Below, piece by piece: positions 18,167 through 26,440 of a stretch of 64,000 nt of DNA. Below the pieces are notes generated by a model, which worked only from the letters and a program-made list of their open reading frames with translations, searched no databases and was not told the DNA's origin. The stretch's first letter is position 1, and each line of letters begins with the position of its first letter. The stretch comes from Candidatus Melainabacteria bacterium (GTDB lineage: Bacteria > Cyanobacteriota > Vampirovibrionia > Obscuribacterales > Obscuribacteraceae), in NCBI GenBank assembly GCA_016716405.1, contig JADJWK010000003.1, positions 682,001-746,000 of the forward strand. The letters run 5' to 3'. The position numbers and the translations under genes were made by a program.

Positions 18167-20341
18167 TTGACCTTTCGAGATCATCCAGGCAAGAGCTATC
18201 CGCTCGGCGCCACCATATGCGCGGACGGCATCAATTTCGCCGTCTACTCCAAACGAGCGGATAGACTCGACCTGCTTCTCTTCGAAGAGGAAGACAGCCC
18301 GGTACCTTTTGCCGTTTATAAGCTCACCCCCGGCAAGAATCGGACGTCAAACTACTGGCATATCTTCCTGGAGGGCGCGAAACCCGGCCAGGTCTATGCC
18401 TGGCGTGCCCACGGCGTATTCGATCCGGACTACGGGCTGCGTTTCGATCCGGACAAGGTCCTCATCGATCCATACGGCAAAGGCATCGCCGGCTGGAAGC
18501 AATATAGCCGCCGGGGAGCCATCGCACCCGGTGACAACTGCGAGGTCAGCCTGCGCTCGGTAGCCCTCAACGGCGAGCACTACGACTGGGAGAACGACCG
18601 CAGCCCGGCCATTCCCTATTCTTCCACGGTCATCTATGAGCTCCATGTGGGAGGCTTCACCCGGAACCCGAACTCAGGCGTCAAACCGGAGAATCGTGGC
18701 ACCTTCGCCGGTGTCACCGAGAAGATCCCTTACCTGAAAAATCTCGGGGTCACCACCATCGAGCTCATGCCTGTTCAAGCTTTCGATGAGGACGACGCAC
18801 CAGCCGGACTGACCAATTACTGGGGCTACAGCCCCCTCAGTTTTTTCGCCCCGCACCGTGGCTATTGCGCCAGCGACACCGCCGCCGGGGCTCTCGACGA
18901 GTTTCGCGACATGGTCAAAGCCTGCCACCAGAATGGTCTCGAGGTCATACTCGATGTCGTTTTCAACCACACCACCGAAAACGACCAGCTCGGGCCCACT
19001 CTGTGCTTCAGAGGCTTCGACAATCTCACTTATTACACCCTCGACGAGCATGATTACTCCTACAAGAACTTCAGCGGCTGCGGCAATTCGCTGAGGGCCG
19101 AGCATCCGATAGTGGGCAGGCTGATTCTAGACAGCCTGCGCTTCTGGGTCTCCGATATGCATGTGGACGGCTTTCGGTTCGACCTGGCGTCGGTGCTCTC
19201 CCGGGATATTTTCGGCAAGCCTTCCGAGAGACCGCCGGTGCTCTGGGCAATCGAATCGGATCCGGTCCTGGCCTCGGTCAAGCTCATCGCCGAAGCCTGG
19301 GACCCGGCCGGGCTCTATCAAGTCGGCTGGTTCGTCACCCGGGGCACTCGTTTTGCCGAATGGAACGGACCGTTCCGGGATGATGTCAGGCGTTTCGTCA
19401 AGGGCGAGGAGAACACGGTGCAATCCCTTGCCTACAGGCTCTCGGGAAGCGATGATATCTACGGTCTAACGGACCGGGACCCGAGACGGAGCATTCACTT
19501 CGTCACCTGTCACGACGGCTTTACTCTAAACGATCTTGTCTCTTATAACGAAAAGCACAACGAAGCTAACGGCGAGAACAACCGTGACGGTCACAACGAG
19601 AATTTCAGCTGGAACTGCGGGGTCGAGGGCGAAACAGCAAGTGGTGCCGTCGAGGCCCTGAGACTGAAACAGATGAAGAACCTGCTCACCATTCTCTTTC
19701 TTTCCCAGGGCACCCCCATGATCACCATGGGAGACGAGGTGAGAAGGACTGTTGGAGGCAATAACAACCCCTATTGCCAGAACAACGAATCGAACTGGTT
19801 CGACTGGGAGCTGCTCTTGAAGAATCGCGACCTCTTCAATTTCACCAGGCATCTCATCGAGTTCAGCCAGAGGCTGCACCTGAATGCCCACGGCCATCTC
19901 CTTCGCGAAGTCGAAGCGGGAGACGACCGGTCCATGGGTCTTCGCTGGCATGGTACCGAAGCCGGCGCGCCTGATCTCAGCAGTTATTCGCACAGCCTCG
20001 CTCTCGAGATCCGGGAACCGGCGGAGAATCAATTCGTCTATGCGGCTTTCAACGCATACTGGGAGCCCCTTGATTTCGAGCTCCCCGATCCACCTGCGGG
20101 CGAGACCTGGCATAAAATCATCGATACGGCTCTCGATTATCCCGGCGACATCGTCGATCTGAAAGCGTCCCCGCCGCTTACTGGCAAGTCCATTCGGGTC
20201 GACGCCCGCTCGACGGTAGCGCTGGTCAATACCGGGGGGCTATCGGAGTCCGCCAAGCGCTCCCGAATGACCCGGGATATGATGCGGGATCAGGGGATCA
20301 CCTGGACTTCTCTGAAACGACCTGTTCTTCCCCCGGGTTGA
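18167..20341 (+). CDS. glgX: Glycogen debranching enzyme (isoamylase type)
   Basis: The 724-residue protein opens with a CBM48-like domain (YPLGATICADGINFAVYS) followed by a GH13 barrel. Catalytic regions are visible: VILDVVFNHT, then DGFRFDLASVL (nucleophile Asp), LIAEAWDP (acid/base Glu) and FVTCHDGFTLNDLV (third Asp). GlgX removes alpha-1,6 branches left by phosphorylase. The start is a TTG with aaagga 6 bases upstream; the first residues MTFRDHPGKSYPLGA fit the family N-terminus. It directly follows the phosphoketolase, so the two are probably one transcript. Acts in the cytoplasm. Confidence 0.95.
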   Translation: MTFRDHPGKSYPLGATICADGINFAVYSKRADRLDLLLFEEEDSPVPFAVYKLTPGKNRTSNYWHIFLEGAKPGQVYAWRAHGVFDPDYGLRFDPDKVLIDPYGKGIAGWKQYSRRGAIAPGDNCEVSLRSVALNGEHYDWENDRSPAIPYSSTVIYELHVGGFTRNPNSGVKPENRGTFAGVTEKIPYLKNLGVTTIELMPVQAFDEDDAPAGLTNYWGYSPLSFFAPHRGYCASDTAAGALDEFRDMVKACHQNGLEVILDVVFNHTTENDQLGPTLCFRGFDNLTYYTLDEHDYSYKNFSGCGNSLRAEHPIVGRLILDSLRFWVSDMHVDGFRFDLASVLSRDIFGKPSERPPVLWAIESDPVLASVKLIAEAWDPAGLYQVGWFVTRGTRFAEWNGPFRDDVRRFVKGEENTVQSLAYRLSGSDDIYGLTDRDPRRSIHFVTCHDGFTLNDLVSYNEKHNEANGENNRDGHNENFSWNCGVEGETASGAVEALRLKQMKNLLTILFLSQGTPMITMGDEVRRTVGGNNNPYCQNNESNWFDWELLLKNRDLFNFTRHLIEFSQRLHLNAHGHLLREVEAGDDRSMGLRWHGTEAGAPDLSSYSHSLALEIREPAENQFVYAAFNAYWEPLDFELPDPPAGETWHKIIDTALDYPGDIVDLKASPPLTGKSIRVDARSTVALVNTGGLSESAKRSRMTRDMMRDQGITWTSLKRPVLPPG

Positions 20342-20549
20342 GGGGATCGATAGTCTATTTGGACGATTCCGACACTATCATCTTCCACACGCAGGTCTGG
20401 TCTTGATAGAAATTTCCGAGCCGCTTCCTGCCATCACGGGATTCTGCTCGGCCTGGAAATCAGCGCAACCTGGTTGCGCAACAAAGAGAAGAAGAGTCAA
20501 TGCAGCAAGGCAGCTTCGCAAATATGACTGGAGCATCAGCCAGTCTCCT
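20342..20549. other. Convergent intergenic region with two inverted repeats
   Basis: No gene was found in these 208 bp. A perfect palindrome GCGCAACC-t-GGTTGCGC lies at 20463-20479. GACTGG (20526-20531) and CCAGTC (20540-20545) form a 6-bp stem with an 8-base loop just past the stop of the minus-strand matrixin gene. Neither is followed by a good T run on either strand, so they are only possible terminators or protein sites. Confidence 0.35.
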
Positions 20550-21563
20550 TCAGGGTCGCGGAGTCAGATAGATGTCTGCAGGAAGTGTATAGAGGGTGCG
20601 CAGGGTGGCCAGGTCATTTTCGGTGACCCCTTTAGGAAGCCTGCCGATACCATTTCTATGGATCTCGATGGTCTCGGCTGTGGGGGCCATCAAATCCGAT
20701 GCTACCTGGCTGTGCTGCAGCCCGAAAGCATGCCCGAACTCGTGAGCGGCCACGTGCATGAAGAGTTGCTGTAGATATGGCTTCTGGAGCGGGTACTGCA
20801 TTTTGGTGCGGAGCTGGATCACGGCGATGCTCCCGGGCAATTGATAGGTGGTCAGACCGGCATGACCGCCGACCAGCTGCGGTGCCCAGAAAACGAGGAT
20901 ATCAGCCCGGGCCGGATCATTAACCAGCTTATAGCTCAGATAGCCTTCTTTGCGAAGCTGGTCCCATTTCTGAAGACCCCAGATGGCATAGTTGCGCATG
21001 TCGCGATCGTAGCCGTCGCAGAGCTTCATTATCTGTCGCGCTCTCCCGGCGGCGAGGATCTTCTGGAGAGAGCCCAGCTTATCGGGGCCTGCATACTTGT
21101 CTTGAATCTGCCAGCCATCAGCCACGAAGACTCTCAAAGGCTCTTTGCCCGGACGCCACCTGATCATGCCGGTCAGCCTGGTAGACATCTTTTTCACGCA
21201 TGAATAAGGGCAGATACGTCCGAGCTTGTCGGCATTGGTCAGGAAAAAAGTCATCGCTTGCTGATAATAGGCGGTCCCGGGCTCCGAGGAGACCAGGACC
21301 CGGGCCATAAACTTGCGGGCTTGCTCGGTGTCACCGAGTCCGATACTGCACAGCCCCGCATAGTAATTGACCGCGTGCGCGCGTGGGCTCTTCTCCGCCA
21401 GGGGCGCCAGGATCTTTGCCGCCTGATCGTAAGAGCCCTTTCGATAGAGGTCAATCCCGGCTTTAGCCGGATCGGCCTTGCCGGCGCAGCCGCCCGGAGG
21501 CGACAGAAGCAATACCAGCAAGAGCGCCGCCAGCAATCCCGCCATGAAACCGGAGCCTTTCAT
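20550..21563 (-). CDS. Matrixin-like zinc metalloprotease with TPR-like N-terminus, lipoprotein
   Basis: The 337-residue protein has a lipoprotein-like signal (LLLSPPGGC). Residues about 35-110 form TPR-like helices (AGIDLYRKGSYDQAAKIL). The C-terminal half is a metzincin domain: HEFGHAFGLQH gives the zinc-binding HExxHxxGxxH pattern, and SDLMAP supplies the Met-turn. Members are secreted proteases. The middle region resembles the N-lobe strand order of bacterial matrixins (ADILVFW, GSIAVIQL). It follows the glutaminyl-tRNA synthetase gene with no gap on the same strand, which is probably co-transcription without functional link. Substrate unknown. Confidence 0.85.
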   Translation of the reverse strand: MKGSGFMAGLLAALLLVLLLSPPGGCAGKADPAKAGIDLYRKGSYDQAAKILAPLAEKSPRAHAVNYYAGLCSIGLGDTEQARKFMARVLVSSEPGTAYYQQAMTFFLTNADKLGRICPYSCVKKMSTRLTGMIRWRPGKEPLRVFVADGWQIQDKYAGPDKLGSLQKILAAGRARQIMKLCDGYDRDMRNYAIWGLQKWDQLRKEGYLSYKLVNDPARADILVFWAPQLVGGHAGLTTYQLPGSIAVIQLRTKMQYPLQKPYLQQLFMHVAAHEFGHAFGLQHSQVASDLMAPTAETIEIHRNGIGRLPKGVTENDLATLRTLYTLPADIYLTPRP

Positions 21564-23291
21564 CTACTTATTCTGAGCGCGAGCCCAGGAGTCTTTGAGC
21601 GTGACAATCCGATTGAACACCAGAGCGCCTTCTCTGCTGTCCACCGTATCGACGATGAAATAGCCGCCGCGCTCGAACTGGAAGCGCTCGCCCGGCTTGG
21701 CCTCGCCCAGGCTGCGCTCGACCTTCGAGTCTTTCAAGACCTGCAGGGCATCAGGGTTGATGGCATTGAGAAATTCGCTGTCTTTGCCGGTGGGCGGTGC
21801 CTCCAGGCTGAGCAGGCGATCGTAGAGCCTCACTTCGGCGTTGACCGAATGCCGGGCGCTCACCCAGTGGATGGTGCCTTTCACTTTCCTGCCGATGGGA
21901 TTGTTTCCGGATCTGGTCTCGGGATCGTAAGTGCAACGAAGCTCGATCACATTGCCGGCGTCGTCTTTGATCACATCGGTGCAGGTTATGCAGTAAGCAT
22001 AGCGGAGGCGCACCTCGGCTCCCGGCGCCAGGCGGAAATAGCCTTTCACCGGCTCGAGCATGAAGTCGTCCTGCTCGACATAGATCTCTTTAGAAAAGGG
22101 CACTTTCCGCGAGCCTTCCCTGGGAATGTCGTGGGGCCAGTAAGAAGCATCGAGCTCCTCGACCTGGTCGTCCGGATAGTTCTCGATCACCACTTTGAGG
22201 GGCTTCAAGACAGCGAAGACCCGGGGGGCTTTCTGATTGAGATCGTCCCGGATGCAGAATTCGAGCTGAGCCATATCGACTGTGCTGTTTGCTTTCGCCA
22301 CGCCTACCGAGGCGCAGAAGGAGCGGATCGCCTCAGGCGTATAGCCCCGGCGGCGCATACCGGCGATGGTGGGCAATCTGGGATCGTCCCAGCCGCTCAC
22401 ATGCTTGCCTTCCACCAGCTCCAGGAGCCGGCGTTTGCTCATCACCGTATAGTTGAGATTGAGCCGGGCGAACTCGTACTGTCTCGGGCGGCTGGGAAAT
22501 TTCGCATAATCGACGAGATTGTCGATCATCCAGTCGTAAAGCTCCCGGTTGTTCTCGAACTCAAGTGTGCAGATACTGTGGGTGATGCCCTCGATGGCGT
22601 CCGAGAGCGGGTGCGCATAATCGTACATGGGATAGATACACCAGGCATTGCCGGTCATATGGTGCTCTTTGTGCCGGATGCGATAGAGGAGCGGGTCGCG
22701 CATCTTCATATTGGCATTGGCCATGTCGATCCTGGCCCGAAGGACATGCTCGCCGTCTTTGAACTCGCCTTTGCGCATACGTCTGAAGAGATCGAGGTTC
22801 TCTTCCACAGAGCGCGACCGGTACGGGCTGTCTTTGCCCGGGCTGGTGACGGTACCGCGATACTCGCGGATCTCCTGATCGGTGAGGCTGCAGACATAGG
22901 CCTTGCCTTCCCTGATCAGGTGCTCGGCGTATTCATAGAGCTTCTCGAAATAATCGCTGGCATGAAAGAGGTCGTCCCATTCGAAGCCGAGCCAGCGGAC
23001 ATCGTCTTTGATGGCGTCCTCGTAGAGTGTGTCTTCCTTGGTGGGATCGGTGTCGTCGAAGCGAAGGTTGCAACCGGTGCCGCTGCCGGGAAGTCTTTCT
23101 TTGTAGTCTCGCGCCAGCCCGAAATTGAGACAGATGGACTTGGCATGACCGATATGGAGGAAGCCATTGGGCTCCGGCGGGAATCTGGTAAGCACTTTCT
23201 GATGGCGCCCGGCTTCCAGGTCGGCATCGATGATATCCCGGATGAAATCACCGGGCTTGGCGGGAGCGGAAGGAGGCGGGGACGAAGTCAT
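21564..23291 (-). CDS. glnS: Glutaminyl-tRNA synthetase
   Basis: The 575-residue class I synthetase has the HIGH region in RFPPEPNGFLHIGHAKSIC and the KMSKS equivalent in TVMSKRRLLELV. GIEGITHSICTLEF-type motifs and WDDPRLPTIAGMRRRGY are typical of GlnRS rather than GluRS, as is the two-part beta-barrel anticodon domain after residue 340. It charges tRNA-Gln directly. Length is close to the family norm (about 550). GlnRS is absent from many bacteria, which use the GatCAB amidation route, so its presence may reflect ancient transfer. Upstream gap of 169 bp to the caspase gene holds no other gene. Confidence 0.96.
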   Translation of the reverse strand: MTSSPPPSAPAKPGDFIRDIIDADLEAGRHQKVLTRFPPEPNGFLHIGHAKSICLNFGLARDYKERLPGSGTGCNLRFDDTDPTKEDTLYEDAIKDDVRWLGFEWDDLFHASDYFEKLYEYAEHLIREGKAYVCSLTDQEIREYRGTVTSPGKDSPYRSRSVEENLDLFRRMRKGEFKDGEHVLRARIDMANANMKMRDPLLYRIRHKEHHMTGNAWCIYPMYDYAHPLSDAIEGITHSICTLEFENNRELYDWMIDNLVDYAKFPSRPRQYEFARLNLNYTVMSKRRLLELVEGKHVSGWDDPRLPTIAGMRRRGYTPEAIRSFCASVGVAKANSTVDMAQLEFCIRDDLNQKAPRVFAVLKPLKVVIENYPDDQVEELDASYWPHDIPREGSRKVPFSKEIYVEQDDFMLEPVKGYFRLAPGAEVRLRYAYCITCTDVIKDDAGNVIELRCTYDPETRSGNNPIGRKVKGTIHWVSARHSVNAEVRLYDRLLSLEAPPTGKDSEFLNAINPDALQVLKDSKVERSLGEAKPGERFQFERGGYFIVDTVDSREGALVFNRIVTLKDSWARAQNK

Positions 23292-23460
23292 GGGTGTACC
23301 TGTTTTAATAGAATCTCTTGCTGGAAACCCCCTATTTTACAGTAAAATTCCCGGAAGACGGCACCAGCCGGGCTCAATGTGAATGGACCCGCCCGGAAGG
23401 CTGGTCTGAAGCCCCCGGGGCTCGTAACAGATTGATCCTGGCTGAATTCTCGGGCTCGAA

Positions 23461-25326
23461 CTAACGGTAGCCAAGCTCCCTCAAGCGTTTGATGGAAGCG
23501 TCGAGACCCTGAGCCGCGGCTTTCCTGAAGAGTTCTATAGCCTTCGCCCTGTCCCGGGGAACGCCGTTGCCATCCAGGTAAAGGTTCCCCAGATTGTTCT
23601 GTCCTTCCGATGAGCCGGCTTCAGCGGCCCGGGCGAACCAGGTTGCCGCGGCCCTGGAGTCTCGGGCGACACCGCGGCCGAAATAGTAATACAGTCCCAT
23701 CCTGTTCATGGAAGGGGCATGACCTCTGGCAGCGCTCTCACGGAAAAGCTTCAGGGCCCGGGCATAGTCCGACTTGACTCCCCAGCCATTCTCGTACATA
23801 TCTCCAAGAGCATACATTCCGGCGACGTTGCCGGAATGGGCGGACTGCTCCAGCCAGTGGGCGGCCTCGGAGTAGTCTTTGGGCACCCCGTCGCCGTTCA
23901 GGTAGATGCGCCCGATAGTATTCTGCGCCGGCGCAAATCCGAGCTCGGCTGACTTCTGGAAACAGCTGAACGCCTGTCTTCTGTCTTGCGGAACTCCTGC
24001 GCCGTTGAAATACATGGAGCCCAGACAATAGAGACCACGCGGGTTATTCTGCGAGGCGGAGAGACGATACCACTTAACAGCCTCGCTCTCGCTCTTCTCG
24101 ACCCCTTTGCCGCCCTCGTACATAAGACCGAGTAGATGCTGGGCGGAAGAGTCGCCATCATTAGCCGCTGCCGACAGCATCTGCCGGGCGAGCTCCAGAT
24201 CTTTCGAGCCGAACTGGCCATATAGAAGCATAGAGCCATAGCGTGACTTCGCCTTCACGTTGCCCGCTCTGGCCATGGATCCGACAATCCAGCGGGCCTG
24301 CGGGCCATGCCCCCGGGCGATGAGCTCATCCACTCTTTTGAACACCTGCTCCTCCGGAACGGCGCGCGGCCTCGACGGCAGCGCCTTGAGAGAGAGCTCC
24401 GGTCCCTTCCATCGGCTTTTCATGACCGGGCTCTGCTCAGAGCCTCGATCGAACTTCACTTCCTCCGCTACTTTGTCTCTCAGCATTCCATAAGCGTCTT
24501 TGAGACTTCCTTCCCTGTCGATAGACTCGATCAGCCAGTGAGTGAATACACCGTTGGGATAGCGCGATGACTCCCAGGACTTCTGGCTGACGTCGCTGGA
24601 GCTGAGCACCACCTGACCTTCACCTGCCAGGCTGGAGACATCGAAATTGGTGCCACGAAATATTCCTTTGGCGCTCGTTTGCGCAGCTCCGCTGTGGCAT
24701 GCATCCAGAATGAGCACCACACGGTCGCAGCCGGTGCGCTCTTTGATTGTCGGAGCGAGATCCCGGAGCTTCAGCCCGGTAGAGAACAGGTTGTCGACTC
24801 TGGTGTTGTATGCCACCACGAAATTGTCCCTGGCGATATCGATCTCCTCGGGGCTCCCGTGGGTGGAGAAGTACACTACAACCAGATCGTCCTTGAGCAC
24901 CCGGCGGGGAAGCCACTCGTCTCCCAGCGCCCTCCTTATATTGGCGTCGGTGGCTTCCTCATCGAGCATGAGAAGAACATGATCAGGCGCGAAATTGCAC
25001 TTGTTCATAAGGAAATCAGCGAAATCCACGGCATCCTTCGTGGAGTACTTGAGGGTCGGAATCGAAGGATCGGCGAATTTGCCTATGCCGATAACCAGAG
25101 CCCATTTGTCGGTTATCGGGCGGGCAACCGTCGATTGGCCGGCGGCACCGGTGCCGGTGGACTTGTCGGAATCAGCGCCAGAGACCGGCACCGCTGAAGA
25201 CAGGATAGTCGCCAGGAGAGCTAGAGTAAGCGCTATCAGAGAAGCCGGAAATTTTCCATTTTCAAGCCGGAATCGAGAAATCGCAATATTGCGATATCTC
25301 GAGAATGGCATTTCTGGCGGTGTCAT
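23461..25326 (-). CDS. Caspase-fold (C14) peptidase with Sel1 repeats, exported
   Basis: The 621-residue protein starts at ATG 25326, with GGAGG 7 bases upstream. A signal or membrane segment lies around residues 28-48. Residues about 75-300 are a caspase domain (WALVIGIGKF) with catalytic His in YFSTHGSPEE and Cys in LILDACHSGAA. From about residue 340 there are at least seven Sel1-like repeats with the pattern A...LG.MY..G.GV..D...A..W. Bacterial caspase homologues cleave after basic or acidic residues and some take part in defence or cell death. The Sel1 part should bind partners. The N-terminal hydrophobic stretch puts it outside the cytoplasm or at the membrane. Confidence 0.9.
   Translation of the reverse strand: MTPPEMPFSRYRNIAISRFRLENGKFPASLIALTLALLATILSSAVPVSGADSDKSTGTGAAGQSTVARPITDKWALVIGIGKFADPSIPTLKYSTKDAVDFADFLMNKCNFAPDHVLLMLDEEATDANIRRALGDEWLPRRVLKDDLVVVYFSTHGSPEEIDIARDNFVVAYNTRVDNLFSTGLKLRDLAPTIKERTGCDRVVLILDACHSGAAQTSAKGIFRGTNFDVSSLAGEGQVVLSSSDVSQKSWESSRYPNGVFTHWLIESIDREGSLKDAYGMLRDKVAEEVKFDRGSEQSPVMKSRWKGPELSLKALPSRPRAVPEEQVFKRVDELIARGHGPQARWIVGSMARAGNVKAKSRYGSMLLYGQFGSKDLELARQMLSAAANDGDSSAQHLLGLMYEGGKGVEKSESEAVKWYRLSASQNNPRGLYCLGSMYFNGAGVPQDRRQAFSCFQKSAELGFAPAQNTIGRIYLNGDGVPKDYSEAAHWLEQSAHSGNVAGMYALGDMYENGWGVKSDYARALKLFRESAARGHAPSMNRMGLYYYFGRGVARDSRAAATWFARAAEAGSSEGQNNLGNLYLDGNGVPRDRAKAIELFRKAAAQGLDASIKRLRELGYR
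25273..25302. repeat. 30-bp near-perfect palindrome inside the caspase gene start
   Basis: Positions 25273-25302 pair around the centre GCAATATTGC, with 14 of 15 base pairs complementary (only 25279/25296 mismatch). It encodes the SRYRNIAISR part near the N-terminus. A related string (ATATTGCGAT) recurs at 40317-40326 inside the Ntn-hydrolase gene. It could be a protein-binding site or a strong mRNA hairpin that affects initiation. Confidence 0.4.
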
Positions 25327-25354
25327 CCTCCGCCCTCCGGTTCCCTGGGAAGAC

Positions 25355-26116
25355 TCAGGACTTGGCGGCGACTTCGGATTTGATCGGGGCGTTCACCCAC
25401 TCCAGGGCTCCGGCGTAGTCGTCGGAGGCGAAGGCATGCACCTGGCAGGGCATCATGGCTTCGCCGAGGCGGGCGGCCCACCTGGACCATTTCGGACCGC
25501 CGACTATGGCAATCCGCTCGAAATCATGGCGATGATTGAGACCGAACTTGGTGTCATCCCACATGGCGTGCACCTCGATGCCGTGGAACTCTTCGCCGAA
25601 GTCGACCAGCATACGAGCCTTGCCGCATTCTTTGATAACCGCTTCCAGAGTCGGGATCAGGACATACTCATAATCGTGGTGAGTGAGCTTGTCCGTGACC
25701 TTGAAGCACATGCAATTGCCCTTGCTGTCCGCGGTCACCTCGATGGCGTCTTCCTTGGCGGTGCGCAGCCATTCCCGGGCGGCGCCGAGATCATTGAGTT
25801 TGTACTGTCTTACCCGGCAGGGGAAAGCCGGGGTGATCAGGCTCGAGATCTGCTCGATCCATTTCTCGTCGGCTACCAGAGCCGCGTGGGTTATGTCGCC
25901 CTGGTGGCGTAGCAGGTCGGGAAGGAGCTTCTCCTTGAAGATGGCGAAGTCGAAGCCCTCGAAATTGATGATCTCTTTCAGGACCCTGACCTTCTTGTGC
26001 TTCTCGAAAAATGCCAGGGCCCTCTCGGCCAGCTTATGATATTCATCGGCGGTGACTCTTCCGTCGATGGAGAACTCGATGATATTGGTGTCGGGAATCT
26101 CTCTGTAATCGATCAT
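25355..26116 (-). CDS. Protein with two SpoIIAA-like domains
   Basis: The 253-residue cytoplasmic protein consists of two related halves, about residues 1-122 and 125-250. Each shows the SpoIIAA-like (STAS-related, PF11964 type) order: a short strand, a long helix with charged residues, VRVLKEI or ARMLVDF, and a closing AALVADEKWIEQ or IAIVGGPKWSRW strand with a tryptophan. Such proteins are small, of unclear role, and lack the phosphorylated serine of true anti-sigma antagonists. The ribosome site is gagggg. A 29-bp gap separates it from the caspase gene downstream. Confidence 0.75.
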   Translation of the reverse strand: MIDYREIPDTNIIEFSIDGRVTADEYHKLAERALAFFEKHKKVRVLKEIINFEGFDFAIFKEKLLPDLLRHQGDITHAALVADEKWIEQISSLITPAFPCRVRQYKLNDLGAAREWLRTAKEDAIEVTADSKGNCMCFKVTDKLTHHDYEYVLIPTLEAVIKECGKARMLVDFGEEFHGIEVHAMWDDTKFGLNHRHDFERIAIVGGPKWSRWAARLGEAMMPCQVHAFASDDYAGALEWVNAPIKSEVAAKS

Positions 26117-26440
26117 TTTCTCTACCCCTCGGGTCTGTAGCAGCGCTGGCTCTTACAAATTGTTGCGCAGTCAGAACCGATTGACGTCTGCTAATCGGCT
26201 GATTGTGAGCTTCTCAAACCGGCCTAAAGGACGACATACAAAAGTATGATTATTGCAAAATGCTGCAAGATATGGCGCCTGTCCGTCCGGAAATCAAGAT
26301 CCGGGGATAAGATGGATAAAGCGTTGGTTTTTTAATCTCGTGAACGCGCCACACCCGCGTGCATTGGCACACGCCCGAGCATATGGTCGGGGCGAGTTCG
26401 CGCAGTCGATGGCGTCTTGAAACGTTGTCGAGGAGGGCAG
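26117..26440. other. Divergent intergenic region, no gene seen
   Basis: This 324-bp gap separates the minus-strand SpoIIAA-like gene and the plus-strand ARPP-1 gene. It contains the short inverted repeats CCGATT/AATCGG (26177-26182, 26193-26198) and CATAC/GTATG (26235-26239, 26244-26248) and an A/T-rich middle. Promoters for both genes are expected here, but I could not place a reliable -35/-10 pair. No RNA gene was recognised. Confidence 0.4.

Noticed and set aside
20463..20479. Palindrome as a Rho-independent terminator
   Set aside because: No T tract follows on either strand, and the loop is short.
20403..20774. Plus-strand frame near the matrixin gene
   Set aside because: It runs antisense into the matrixin gene and has no motif or ribosome site.
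21258..23345. Plus-strand frame of 695 codons opposite glnS
   Set aside because: Codon bias leaves few stops in the antisense frame; glnS is unmistakable.
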